The notes below the pieces were generated by a model. The model was not told the DNA's origin. It saw only the letters and a program-made list of their open reading frames with translations, and did no database searches. The position numbers and the translations under genes are program-made. This document shows, in pieces, positions 8,980-17,682 of a DNA stretch of 64,000 bases; within the stretch, counting starts at the first letter, position 1; every line of letters starts with the position of its first letter. Origin of the DNA: Chthoniobacter flavus (lineage in GTDB: Bacteria > Verrucomicrobiota > Verrucomicrobiia > Chthoniobacterales > JACTMZ01); the NCBI GenBank assembly GCA_945878135.1, contig CAMDUL010000003.1, positions 69,972 to 133,971 of the forward strand, given 5' to 3'.

Positions 8980-9584
8980 TGCTCCCCCGCACGCCGCCGG
9001 CCGGCCAAAGCGCGGGCCAAGGTGAGTTCGTCCGCATGTTCCAACCCGCCGCCGGCCGGCATGCCCTGCGCCAGGCGCGAAACGCGCACGCCACGCGGTG
9101 CCAGGAGGTCCGCGAGGTAATTCGCCGTCGCCTCGCCTTCCACATCCGTACTCAAAGCCAGAATCACCTCGGTGAAAGCACCACGCTCCAACCGCGCGGT
9201 CAATTCCGCCAGCCGCAGATCCTCCGGCCCCACATGCTCGAGCGGCGAGAGGCGTCCGCCCAGCGCATGGTAGAGTCCCCGGTAGGCCCCCGAGCGTTCG
9301 ATCGGCAGAATATCCGTGGCCCGCTCCACCACGCAGAGCAACGGTTCACGTCCGTCCTCCACGCAGATCACGCACCTGTCCTCCACGCTGAAAAATCCGC
9401 AGTCCGCGCAATGGCGCAAGCTCTCGCGCGCCGCGCCGAGCGCCTCCGCCAGAGCCGAGGGACGTTCCGTATCCTCGAGTAACCACAAGGCCATGCGCTC
9501 CGCGCTGCGCGGACCCACCCCGGGCAGACGCCGCAATTCGCGCACCAAGGCCTTGAAAGGCTCGGGATAGTCCGCCGTCTTCAC
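8976..9584 (-). CDS. recR: Recombination protein RecR
   Basis: The 202-residue protein matches RecR in length and layout: a helix-hairpin-helix region (RRLPGVGPRSAERMA, residues about 17-31), a C4 zinc finger (HCADCGFFSVEDRCVICVED, about 58-77), a Toprim domain (CVVERATDI, then ALSTDVEGEATANYLADLL) and the conserved ARGVPxGxxLEYxD-like end, seen here as AQGMPAGGGLEHADE. RecR forms a DNA clamp and loads RecA with RecO/RecF during gap repair. The start overlaps the upstream cyclase-like gene by four bases. The dnaX and ybaB genes that often accompany recR are not next to it here. Confidence 0.95.
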   Translation of the reverse strand: MKTADYPEPFKALVRELRRLPGVGPRSAERMALWLLEDTERPSALAEALGAARESLRHCADCGFFSVEDRCVICVEDGREPLLCVVERATDILPIERSGAYRGLYHALGGRLSPLEHVGPEDLRLAELTARLERGAFTEVILALSTDVEGEATANYLADLLAPRGVRVSRLAQGMPAGGGLEHADELTLARALAGRRRAGEQ

Positions 9585-10723
9585 GACTGGCCCGCGGTGC
9601 GGCGCGCCGCCGCGCTGCGCAGGGCGAACACCCGTGCGGCCGCATCGTCCTGCTCGCGCGCCAACGCGGCGAAGGCATTTTCAGCCTCGGCCCACTGCCC
9701 CGCCCAGAAAGCGTCCCAACCGCTGTCCCACTGGCCGGCACGTTCTTCTTTCGCCTCGCCCTCCGCGGGACCGGTGATTTCATGCAGAAGGACACGGTCA
9801 CCGTCGAATTCGCACCAAGCCAGCCGCCGCGACCGCCAACCTTCGGCCACCTCGGCGGCCAATGACTCCTCGACCAGCACGCGCGCCGCGTAGCCCCGCG
9901 CGGCCGAGGCCATGCGGCGCGCCCGGCGCAAGGGCAGACCACCGACCGTCCAACGCGCTCCGCCCGGAAATTGCCCGACCCCGGCCAGGCACTCGCCGCG
10001 GGTCAAAGACGCGCAACCGCCGGCCTCCCGGACCCATTGCCAGAGGGAGCCGACCACCTCCCGGGTCTCGGATGGTTGGCCCCACATCCCGAAGGCAATG
10101 AGCGCACCCTCGCCATCGCAGCGCTCGAGGTAGCCGCCCGTCCGCTGGAAATGCCGCGCCGCGCGTTCGGACAGGCCGGCCAAACCCTGCCAAGCGGCAT
10201 GATCACCATCGGCATGACCGGGCCAGAGCACTTCGGCCACCGCCAGCACCTCGCTGCGCGGACCATCTTCGAGATGGCGCTCGTCGATGCGCGACCGCAG
10301 GAATTCCGGGGACACGCGCCCGCCGACCAGCGATTGCCACCGCGCCCGGCGCGAACCCGCCGGGGTGAAGGAGAAACCCAGCGCGACCGCACCGGCCAGA
10401 CCGGCCGCGGTGAGCGGCACGAGGGAACTCGCCGGATACCCATAGAGCCCGGCCAGCCAGATTCCTCCGCCCAACAACCACAAGGTGGCCAACCAAATGA
10501 GAACCTTGAGCCCGCGCCGCGGGATATCGACCACGCACCAGGCCACGGCCAAGGCCATGATGACGGCAAGAATGGCTTCCGCGACCGGACTGACCACCGG
10601 CGGACGCCAACCTTGCCAAGCAGGCAGCAAGACCGGCACCCAGAGCAGCGGCAACGCGAGCACGATGGCCACGAGCGCGCAAAGGAGCGCGGCCTTAAGA
10701 TGCAGTGCCAGCGGGCGGTTCAT
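9581..10723 (-). CDS. Membrane protein with degenerate class III nucleotide-cyclase homology domain
   Basis: The 380-residue protein has about four N-terminal transmembrane segments (residues 8-118), then a cytoplasmic domain at about 137-315, then an Ala/Glu-rich helical tail. The cytoplasmic part aligns by eye with adenylate/guanylate cyclase catalytic domains: RVSPEFLRS, GGYLERCDGEGALIAFG, SLTRGECLAGVGQF and the VGG-x5-AxRM region. Both metal-binding Asp positions look like Glu (E164, E205), and the transition-state Asn of VNxAxR is replaced (PLRRARR), so it is probably inactive or altered. It may serve as a sensor or pseudo-enzyme. It overlaps the ClpX-like gene by 29 bases and recR by four. 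I do not know a named family for it. Confidence 0.6.
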   Translation of the reverse strand: MNRPLALHLKAALLCALVAIVLALPLLWVPVLLPAWQGWRPPVVSPVAEAILAVIMALAVAWCVVDIPRRGLKVLIWLATLWLLGGGIWLAGLYGYPASSLVPLTAAGLAGAVALGFSFTPAGSRRARWQSLVGGRVSPEFLRSRIDERHLEDGPRSEVLAVAEVLWPGHADGDHAAWQGLAGLSERAARHFQRTGGYLERCDGEGALIAFGMWGQPSETREVVGSLWQWVREAGGCASLTRGECLAGVGQFPGGARWTVGGLPLRRARRMASAARGYAARVLVEESLAAEVAEGWRSRRLAWCEFDGDRVLLHEITGPAEGEAKEERAGQWDSGWDAFWAGQWAEAENAFAALAREQDDAAARVFALRSAAARRTAGQS

Positions 10724-12275
10724 CGGTTGAACCCTGACGATAGGCCCGCACGACCAGGTCGCTCAAGAACTTGTCGGGCGCCTCCACCGCTTCCCGCGGG
10801 AGGACGAGCGGACCACCCCCGGCCGGACGCTGCACCAGACGGAGCCCGAACTCGTAATCTTTGAACAGCTCCGCGCAAATGTCCCGCACCGGCTTTTGCC
10901 TGGCCACAGCCATCTCCACGAGCAAGTCGAGCGCCCCGGGTGCGAACTGCAGCACGATCCCCTGCGCCTGCCCGAGCCGTTCGATGAAATCCTGCGCACT
11001 GCGCCGCAGGATGCGCAGGCGTTCGTCCTCGCCGCTGGCGCGCAATTGGGCCAGGCGCTCCGCCGGACGCTCGATGAGGTCCAGGTCGACGCGCAGCGAG
11101 TTCACCCCCGACCCCGGCAGCTCGAATTTGAAGTCGCGGAGCAAACGCTCGCACACCGTGAGCAGGCCGCGCGCCCCGGTCCCTTCCTCCGCGGCGAGCT
11201 CCGCGATGCGGTCCAGGGCCCCCTCGTCGAAAACCGCCTCGATGCCGAAGGCGAGGAAAGCCCGCTCGTATTGACGCAAGACACTCCCCTCGGACTCGGA
11301 CAAAATTTTCCGCAGATCCCCGGCCGTCAGTTCGTCACAAGCCACCCGCACCGGAAGGCGTCCGACAAATTCCGCCTCCATCCCGTATTCGATGAGGTCG
11401 GCCGTGGTCACTTCATGCTGCCACGACGGCCCGTTAGCGGCGTCCACCGGCGCGGCGAAACCGATCTGCGCCTGCTTGCGGCGCTTTTCGACGATGTCCT
11501 TCAGCCGCGGAAACGCGCCGCTGACGATGAAAAGAATGCTGCGCGTGTTGACCGACTGGCGCCCGGGCTTGCCGCCGCGCTGCAGGTCCATGACCGCCTG
11601 CATCTGCCCCGCGAGGTCCATCGGATTGCGCAAGGGCACCTCGGTCTCCTCCATCAGCTTCAGCAACGCCGTCTGCACCCCGCGCCCGCTCACGTCACGA
11701 CCGATCATGTTGCCGGACGTGGCGATCTTGTCGATTTCGTCAATGTAGACAATCCCCTGCTCGGCCCGGGCAATATCGCCATCCGCTTTCTGCACCAACT
11801 CGCGCACAAGGTCCTCGACGTCCCCGCCCACGTAGCCCGTTTCGCTGAACTTCGTCGCATCCGCTTTGACAAAAGGCACGCCGATCAACTCCGCGATGTG
11901 CCGCACGAGGTAGGTTTTGCCCACACCCGTCGGACCGGTCACTATGACATTCTGCTTGGCGTATTCGACCGGCACCGTCTCGCCGCGGCGCTCCCGCTCG
12001 CGGAGGAATTTCGCGTGGTTGTAGTGGTCGCAGACCGCGATCGAGAGGACTTTTTTGGCCTCGTCCTGCTTGATGACAAAACGGTCGAGATGCGCTTTGA
12101 TCTCGCGCGGCGTCAGGCTGAATTCAAGGACCTCGTCCCCCGCCGCCGGCTCGTTTTCCGGCGTCCCCGAGGGTTCGGCCGCCGCAGGCCGTCCGGGTTG
12201 CTGGAACGCGGACTGGAGAAACGCCTGCAGCCGCCGCTGCAATTCGTCGGGTCCGGGCAAAGTGGGATCGCTCAT
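10695..12275 (-). CDS. ClpX-like AAA+ unfoldase without zinc-binding domain
   Basis: The 526-residue protein carries a ClpX-type AAA+ module: FVIKQDEAKKVLSIAVCDHYNH, Walker A GPTGVGKT (114-121), pore loop GYVG (147-150), Walker B VYIDEIDKIA (176-185), sensor segments and the ClpP-binding IGF tripeptide at 271-273. The N-terminal 50 residues are Pro/Ala-rich with no Cys, so the usual ClpX C4 zinc domain is absent. The RKH pore loop is also missing; instead a segment of about 25 residues (216-240) is inserted there. A C-terminal extension of roughly 110 residues follows the canonical fold. It probably unfolds selected substrates, possibly for ClpP, but specificity should differ from standard ClpX. 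The start at 12275 is the only ATG that precedes the fold closely. Confidence 0.8.
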   Translation of the reverse strand: MSDPTLPGPDELQRRLQAFLQSAFQQPGRPAAAEPSGTPENEPAAGDEVLEFSLTPREIKAHLDRFVIKQDEAKKVLSIAVCDHYNHAKFLRERERRGETVPVEYAKQNVIVTGPTGVGKTYLVRHIAELIGVPFVKADATKFSETGYVGGDVEDLVRELVQKADGDIARAEQGIVYIDEIDKIATSGNMIGRDVSGRGVQTALLKLMEETEVPLRNPMDLAGQMQAVMDLQRGGKPGRQSVNTRSILFIVSGAFPRLKDIVEKRRKQAQIGFAAPVDAANGPSWQHEVTTADLIEYGMEAEFVGRLPVRVACDELTAGDLRKILSESEGSVLRQYERAFLAFGIEAVFDEGALDRIAELAAEEGTGARGLLTVCERLLRDFKFELPGSGVNSLRVDLDLIERPAERLAQLRASGEDERLRILRRSAQDFIERLGQAQGIVLQFAPGALDLLVEMAVARQKPVRDICAELFKDYEFGLRLVQRPAGGGPLVLPREAVEAPDKFLSDLVVRAYRQGSTDEPPAGTAS

Positions 12276-12314
12276 CCCGCCATCTTAGCCGCGTCCGCCC
12301 GCCGCGCAAACCCG

Positions 12315-13946
12315 CTAACCCTCGGCCATCAGCCGCTCGGCCACCCGCCGGTAGCTCTCCCACCCGGCGACACCGGGTGCGGCGGAAATCCCAAGGAAGC
12401 GCGCGAGGAGAAGCTTGGCCTCCGCCTTGTCCCCGAGAGACCAGTCGGTCACGCCCGCGACAAAAAACACCAGCGAGCCCGGACCCTCCTGCGGGTAACG
12501 CCCGAGATCATCGAGCCTGACCGGCAATCCGCGCATGCCGAAGTCCGCCGCATCGGGAAACAAATTGGCCAGGTCACGGTCCTCCACCCGGTCGGAGTAA
12601 AGACCGGCGCGGGAAAGACTCCGCCATTGGTCGCGGGCCGCATCCCCCTCGCCCGACAAGGCCAGGGCCAGGGCGAGGTTGAATGAAGCCCATTGGGCGC
12701 GCTCGCTTCGCGGGGTGGCGGACGAGGCCACGGACCGGAAGCCGTCGCGGGCGGCGGACCAATCGCCCGCGGCCAACACGGCGAGCGCCTGGTCGAGCGG
12801 GTCGGCCGCGACCTCCTCGCGCCCGGCACCGAGCACCGCGGTGCGCAGTTCCTTGATCTCCGGGCGCTCGCTGGCCAGGAAAAGCCACACCCCCGCCGCG
12901 AGCAGGAGGATCGCGGCGGCGATGGAAATCAGGGCGGCGTAAAGCCTGGTGCGGTTGGTTTCCACTTTGACCACCTCGCGGTGCGCTCGCGGCGGGCGCC
13001 CCGCGCGCTCCAGCACCTTGGCCCGCGCGAATTCCAAGTGCTCGATCAGCTCGGCGTAGGACGGGTAGCGGTCGCCGGGATTTTTCTCGAGCATGCGGTT
13101 GACCACATAAGCCGTCTCGGGCGCGACATCGGGCGCGAAGGCCTCGAGACTGACCGGCTGGCTTTTGATCTGCTTGAGCGCCACGAGGCTCGCGTTTGCC
13201 GCCTCGAAGGGCGGACGTCCGGCGATGGCGTGGAACAAAGTTCCGCCGAGGCTGTAGATGTCGCTGCGGAAATCCTCCGGTTCGTAATTCAAGCGCTCCG
13301 GCGCGATGTAATACGGCGTGCCCCAGATTTCGCCCCGCGCCTCCGCCTCCTCCTCGAGCACGCGGGCCAGCCCGAAGTCCACGATCTTTGTGGTATGCGC
13401 GTCGGCGAAGAGAATGTTGCCCGGCTTCACGTCGCGATGGATCAGACCCTTCTCGGCCGCCGCCTCGAGTCCCTGCGCGATCTGCACGCCGATGGCGAGG
13501 GCTTGCGCTTCCGATACGCGCTCCTGCACGGACATCAGGTCGTCGAGCGATCCTTTCTCGACCAGCTCCATCGCCAGGTAAAATTGTCCGTCCGCCTCGC
13601 CGAACGAATAAACACGCACGACATGCGGGTGGTTGACCGACGCGGTGACGCGCGCCTCCTGCTCGAGTTTGGTCCGCTCGTCCTCGCGGGCGCTCATTTC
13701 GCGGCGGAGAACTTTGAGCGCGACCATGCGTCCGAGATTGTGGTCGTAGGCCTTGAACACCGACCCCATGCCGCCCTCGCCGATCAGCTCGACCAGTTCG
13801 AAGTTGTTGCACATCCGCCGCGCGCGCATCCCTTCGCCGCAATGCGGGCAGAAGATCTGCGCGAAGGGCAACTCGTCGGACACGTCGATCGCACCGCCGC
13901 AGGCGGCACACGTCTCGATGATCCGGGGAGGAAGTTCCTCGTCCAC
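12315..13946 (-). CDS. Transmembrane Ser/Thr protein kinase with N-terminal zinc ribbon
   Basis: The 543-residue protein begins with a two-CxxC zinc ribbon (C13, C16, C33, C36), then a complete Hanks-type kinase domain: glycine loop GEGGMG (56-61), Lys78, HRDVKPGN (170-177), DFG (190-192) and GTPYYIAPE (209-217). A single membrane span lies at about 335-357. The region beyond is helical and TPR-like, and by topology would be outside the cytoplasm. It likely phosphorylates cytoplasmic targets in response to envelope cues; targets are unknown. It precedes the ClpX-like gene on the same strand with a 39-base gap and may share a transcript with it. Confidence 0.9.
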   Translation of the reverse strand: MDEELPPRIIETCAACGGAIDVSDELPFAQIFCPHCGEGMRARRMCNNFELVELIGEGGMGSVFKAYDHNLGRMVALKVLRREMSAREDERTKLEQEARVTASVNHPHVVRVYSFGEADGQFYLAMELVEKGSLDDLMSVQERVSEAQALAIGVQIAQGLEAAAEKGLIHRDVKPGNILFADAHTTKIVDFGLARVLEEEAEARGEIWGTPYYIAPERLNYEPEDFRSDIYSLGGTLFHAIAGRPPFEAANASLVALKQIKSQPVSLEAFAPDVAPETAYVVNRMLEKNPGDRYPSYAELIEHLEFARAKVLERAGRPPRAHREVVKVETNRTRLYAALISIAAAILLLAAGVWLFLASERPEIKELRTAVLGAGREEVAADPLDQALAVLAAGDWSAARDGFRSVASSATPRSERAQWASFNLALALALSGEGDAARDQWRSLSRAGLYSDRVEDRDLANLFPDAADFGMRGLPVRLDDLGRYPQEGPGSLVFFVAGVTDWSLGDKAEAKLLLARFLGISAAPGVAGWESYRRVAERLMAEG

Positions 13947-13999
13947 GCGGCAAACCTTGCGCGGAGCCGCGGGAACGTCCAGCGTTTCCGCGGCCCTTC

Positions 14000-14896
14000 A
14001 TGGAAACTCCGCTCACCTCCACCGCGTCGCAACGCGCCGCGCGGCTCGACCGCTGGCTCGCGACGCAATGGCCGCAACTCAGCCGCGCCCGCTGGCAAAA
14101 AGCGCTGGCCGCCGGCCTGGTCAAATTGAACGGCACCACCGCCCGCGCGTCCGATTCCGTGGCTCCGGGCGACTGCGTCGAAGCCGTGCCGCCCCCGCCC
14201 GCGGCGCCTCCGGTGCAGGCCGTGGCCGAGGACATCCCGCTCGATATCCTCCACGAGGACGACGACCTGCTCTGCCTGAACAAGCCGCCCGGCCTCGTCG
14301 TCCATCCCGCCGCGGGTCACTGGCAAGGCACGTTGGTCAACGCCATCCTCCACCACTGCGGCCTCGTCTCCTCGGGCGGCCACGCCCTGCGACCGGGAAT
14401 CGTCCACCGCCTCGACAAGGACACCAGCGGTTGCATCCTGGTCGCGAAAAACGATGCCGCCCACGCCGCGCTCGCCCGGCAATTCGCCGAGCGCACCGCG
14501 AAAAAAACTTACCTCGCCGTGGTCCGCGGCCGCCCCCGCGCCTCGGCCGGTGCCGTCCACGGCGCCATCGCCCGCCACCCCGTGCACCGCCAACGCATGG
14601 CCGTCAGCCGCCGCCCCGGGGCCCGCGAGGCCGAGACCGCATGGCGCGTGTTGGAATCGGCGGGAAACCTCTCGCTCCTCGAGTGCCGTCCCAAAACCGG
14701 CCGCACCCACCAGATCCGCGTGCATCTGAAACATCTGGGCCATCCCATTGCCGGCGACCGGGTCTACGGCGGCGGGGCCGACTTCGCCCGCCAGCTGCTG
14801 CACGCCTGGAAAATCGCGGTCATCCACCCGACCACCGGTCTCCCCTTGGAATTGACCGCGCCCGTTCCGGCCGACTTCCCGCTGCAACCCCGTTGA
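14000..14896 (+). CDS. RluA/RluD-family pseudouridine synthase
   Basis: The 298-residue enzyme has an N-terminal S4-like RNA-binding segment (LDRWLATQWPQLSRARWQKAL) and the RluA catalytic domain with the HRLDKDTSG motif, in which Asp is the catalytic nucleophile, followed by GRTHQIRVHLKHLGHPI. It isomerises uridines in large-subunit rRNA; by resemblance RluD (23S positions 1911/1915/1917) is the closest, but RluC or a mixed specificity is possible. It is divergent from the Ser/Thr kinase gene, 53 bases away, and convergent with the rhomboid gene. Confidence 0.92.
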   Translation: METPLTSTASQRAARLDRWLATQWPQLSRARWQKALAAGLVKLNGTTARASDSVAPGDCVEAVPPPPAAPPVQAVAEDIPLDILHEDDDLLCLNKPPGLVVHPAAGHWQGTLVNAILHHCGLVSSGGHALRPGIVHRLDKDTSGCILVAKNDAAHAALARQFAERTAKKTYLAVVRGRPRASAGAVHGAIARHPVHRQRMAVSRRPGAREAETAWRVLESAGNLSLLECRPKTGRTHQIRVHLKHLGHPIAGDRVYGGGADFARQLLHAWKIAVIHPTTGLPLELTAPVPADFPLQPR

Positions 14897-14914
14897 GCGG
14901 ACGGACGCGACAAC

Positions 14915-15661
14915 TCACCAGCGCCGCGGTTGCTTCTCCGCCAGCTTCTCGAGCGCCTTGCGCTCGTCGCGACTCAACCCCTCGAGGCCCTCATCCATGA
15001 CGCGCTGCAGCAGGGCCTCCGTGCGGGCCGGGCCGGCTGCGGGGTAGCGCGGACGCGGGACGGGCGCCCACCACCGGGTGAGCAAGGCCCCCGCGACCGC
15101 ACCGCCCAGATGCGCCAGGTGCCCGATCTGCGGCATGATGCGGAAAACGGCGCAAAGCAGCGAACCGATGATGATACCCCACCCGAGTGTCCGCGCTTTC
15201 ATGCTCACGGGCAGGATGAAAAAAAGCAGCGCGCGCAGCGGCAACTCGGGGTGGGCCGTGGTGAAGGAGAGCAGCACCCCGCAAACCGCGCCCGAAGCAC
15301 CGACCAGTTCCAACGCGGGCGATGAGAAAACCGTCTGGAGCAAGCCGCCGGCGATCCCCGAAAGAAAATAGAGCACCAGAAAGCGCGCCCGGCCCAGCAT
15401 CAGTTCCACCTCGGGTCCGACAAACCACAGTGCAAGCACATTGACCATGAGATGCAAAAGATTGGCGTGCAGGAAGAGGTGCGTGACCACCGTCCACCAG
15501 CGCCCGGCCGCCAAGGCCTGCCCGCTCAGCGCCCAGCCGGAAAGGTCGATGCCCCCGGCGGCGCCAAGGAAGACAACCTCCAGCACGTAACCGGCCACGC
15601 AGGCCGCAGCCAGGGACACCGTGACCGGTGCAAACCGGAATTTCTCTTTCAGCGACTCCAT
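14915..15661 (-). CDS. Rhomboid family intramembrane serine protease
   Basis: The 248-residue protein has six or more membrane spans. The rhomboid catalytic dyad is present: Ser in GASGAVCG and His in HLAHLGGAVAG. The HANLLHLMVN segment matches the conserved HxxxxHxxxN of the second core helix. Such proteases cut transmembrane or membrane-proximal segments of substrate proteins. The C-terminal cytoplasmic tail (about 45 residues, ending in QPRRW) contains a short helical SLSRDERKALEKL-like stretch seen in many rhomboids. It is divergent from the AsmA-like gene. Confidence 0.93.
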   Translation of the reverse strand: MESLKEKFRFAPVTVSLAAACVAGYVLEVVFLGAAGGIDLSGWALSGQALAAGRWWTVVTHLFLHANLLHLMVNVLALWFVGPEVELMLGRARFLVLYFLSGIAGGLLQTVFSSPALELVGASGAVCGVLLSFTTAHPELPLRALLFFILPVSMKARTLGWGIIIGSLLCAVFRIMPQIGHLAHLGGAVAGALLTRWWAPVPRPRYPAAGPARTEALLQRVMDEGLEGLSRDERKALEKLAEKQPRRW

Positions 15662-15748
15662 CGGCGCAGCCTACCAGCGCGGCTGCGCAGCGGCAACGCA
15701 CGCTTCCCGCTTTGCATCAACGCGCCGCGCGCTAAAGTGCCCGCTTCC

Positions 15749-17125
15749 ATGCGGCGCTGCCTTCGTCCCTGTCTGATTCTCCTTGCGGTTCTCGCCGTGT
15801 TGGCCGCCGCCGCGGTGATCGCCTTCAACCTCCACCTGCAATCCCCCGCCATGCAGGAAAGGCTGCGTCAAGGCGCGATGGAGACCCTCGGCCTGCCGCT
15901 CAATATCCGCAGCACCGTCTACACTCCGTGGGACGGCATCCGCTTGCGCGGCCTGGTCGTGCCGGACACGGCGAACGCCGGGGTCAATTTCCTCGAAGCC
16001 TCAGAATTCCAGATCCTCTTCCGCCTGCGGCCGCTCCTCCGCCGCGAGTTTGTCGTGAGCAGCCTCTGCCTCAAGGAAGCCGTCCTCAACTGGCGGCAGA
16101 ATCCGGAAGGCCGGTGGCGCCTGCCGCGCCAAACGGACGCGTCCGCCGTCCCCGCACGCGACAAAGCGCCGCCGGAGACCGCGCCGGAGGAACCCCCCGC
16201 GGCGAAAGCGGCCGAACCGTTCCGCATCCGCATCGAGGGCATGGAAATCCGCCGTTCGCGCATTCTTTTCGAAAACCGGGACGCGTGGCCGCTGCTCGAT
16301 GCCGAGGGCATCACCGCGCGCGCCGCCATCGATGCGGAAGGCAACGCGCGCGGCGAGGCCGAGGTGCCCGAAGCCGTGGTGGCCGGCGTGGTTGTGGCGC
16401 GTGATCTGGGCAGTCCGTTCACCTTGCAAAAAGGCAAACTCTCCCTCCCGGAAATCCGCGGCGACCTGTCGGGAGGGCGTCTCTCGGGACAAGGCAGCAT
16501 CGCCGTGCGCAAGGAAGGGTCACCTTACGAATGGCAGTTGCAACTCGACGACTTCCGCCTGGCCGACCTCCGCCTCCCCGCCTCGTTCGGCGGCACGAAG
16601 TTCGAGGGTCTCCTCGCCGCGCGGTTGGATCTTTCCGGCCGCAACGCCCCGGACCGGCAAGTGCGCGGCACCGGACGGCTCGACGTGTCCGGCGGCAAGC
16701 TGGTACCCCCGCCACATCTTCAGGAAATCGGGCGCGCCCTCGCCATCCGCGAATTGCGCGGCATGGACCTGCAGGCGGCCCGCGCCGAGTTGCGCATCGA
16801 GGACGACTTCATCCACGTCGAACCGCTCTGGCTGCGCGCCGAGGACCTGGCGATAGAAATGCGCGGCACCGTGACGCGCGCCGGCAAACTCGACCTCACC
16901 GGACGCCTGCTCCTCGCCCCGAAGTCCGCCGCGCAACTGGCCGAACGCACCGGCCGCGAATGGCCCGCCGCGGGCGACGGCGAACTGCCCGGCTACCGCG
17001 CCGTCCCGTTCAAAGTCACCGGCACGCTCGAGAAACCGGAAAGCAACCTCGCCTCGCGCCTGCTCGGCGGGGGCGTGGGCGGAAAGATCGGTGAATTTTT
17101 CCTCAACTTCCTCGGGAACCCCTGA
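15749..17125 (+). CDS. AsmA-like envelope protein
   Basis: The 458-residue protein has one N-terminal membrane anchor (LILLAVLAVLAAAAVIAF) and a long beta-rich periplasmic part. Segments such as LDLSGRNAPDRQVRGTGRLDVSGG and VTRAGKLDLTGRLLL are typical of the C-terminal region of AsmA/TamB/YhdP-like proteins, a bridge-like family linked to phospholipid traffic and outer-membrane assembly. It leads a run of lipopolysaccharide genes, three bases before rsmD. The ATG at 15749 is chosen because the upstream in-frame extension is antisense to the rhomboid gene and lacks hydrophobic character. Assignment is by motif style, not by a diagnostic active site. Confidence 0.65.
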   Translation: MRRCLRPCLILLAVLAVLAAAAVIAFNLHLQSPAMQERLRQGAMETLGLPLNIRSTVYTPWDGIRLRGLVVPDTANAGVNFLEASEFQILFRLRPLLRREFVVSSLCLKEAVLNWRQNPEGRWRLPRQTDASAVPARDKAPPETAPEEPPAAKAAEPFRIRIEGMEIRRSRILFENRDAWPLLDAEGITARAAIDAEGNARGEAEVPEAVVAGVVVARDLGSPFTLQKGKLSLPEIRGDLSGGRLSGQGSIAVRKEGSPYEWQLQLDDFRLADLRLPASFGGTKFEGLLAARLDLSGRNAPDRQVRGTGRLDVSGGKLVPPPHLQEIGRALAIRELRGMDLQAARAELRIEDDFIHVEPLWLRAEDLAIEMRGTVTRAGKLDLTGRLLLAPKSAAQLAERTGREWPAAGDGELPGYRAVPFKVTGTLEKPESNLASRLLGGGVGGKIGEFFLNFLGNP

Positions 17126-17127
17126 CC

Positions 17128-17682
17128 ATGCGCGTCATCGCCGGTAGCGCGGGCGGTCTGCGCCTCGACTGCCCGGACGGCATTGCCCGTCCCATGATGG
17201 ATCGTGTGCGCGGCGCGGTCTTCTCGAGCCTGGGCGAAGCCGTGCCCGGTGCGCGCGTGCTCGATCTTTTTTCCGGCAGCGGTGCCCTGGGCCTCGAAGC
17301 CCTGAGCCGCGGCGCCGCCTCCTGCGTGTTCGTCGACCGTCACCGCAAGGCCGTGGAGACAATCCGCGGCAATCTCGTCCGCGCCAAATTGCAGGGCACG
17401 GTGCGCGGACAAGATGTCGCCGCCTTCGTCGCCCGCGTGGAACCCGGCGCTTTCGACCTCGTCTTCGCCGATCCCCCGTTCGCTCTGGAAACATCCGACC
17501 ACGCGCATCCCGCGAGCTTGCTGGCCGGCCCGGACTTGGCCCGGGGCGTCGCACCCGGCGGGCTTTTCGTCATCGAACTGCCGGCCGAACCCCCGCCCGG
17601 CAATGCGGCTTGGGCATTGCTCCGCAGCCGCCGTTACGGGCAGGCTTGGGTTGCTTACTACCGCCGCACGCCCGAGGTATGA
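17128..17682 (+). CDS. rsmD: 16S rRNA (guanine(966)-N2)-methyltransferase RsmD
   Basis: The 184-residue enzyme shows the RsmD layout: N-terminal MRVIAGSAGG, then RPMMDRVRGAVFSSL, SAM-binding VLDLFSGSGALGLEALSRG (residues about 44-62) and the catalytic FADPPF motif near 115. It methylates guanine 966 of small-subunit rRNA. It is embedded in a cell-envelope run (AsmA-like gene upstream by three bases, Kdo transferase downstream overlapping by four). Confidence 0.93.
   Translation: MRVIAGSAGGLRLDCPDGIARPMMDRVRGAVFSSLGEAVPGARVLDLFSGSGALGLEALSRGAASCVFVDRHRKAVETIRGNLVRAKLQGTVRGQDVAAFVARVEPGAFDLVFADPPFALETSDHAHPASLLAGPDLARGVAPGGLFVIELPAEPPPGNAAWALLRSRRYGQAWVAYYRRTPEV

Noticed and set aside
12574-14283. 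Long minus frame over the Ser/Thr kinase gene
   Set aside because: It is Arg/Gly-rich with no motif, while the overlapping frame gives all kinase motifs.
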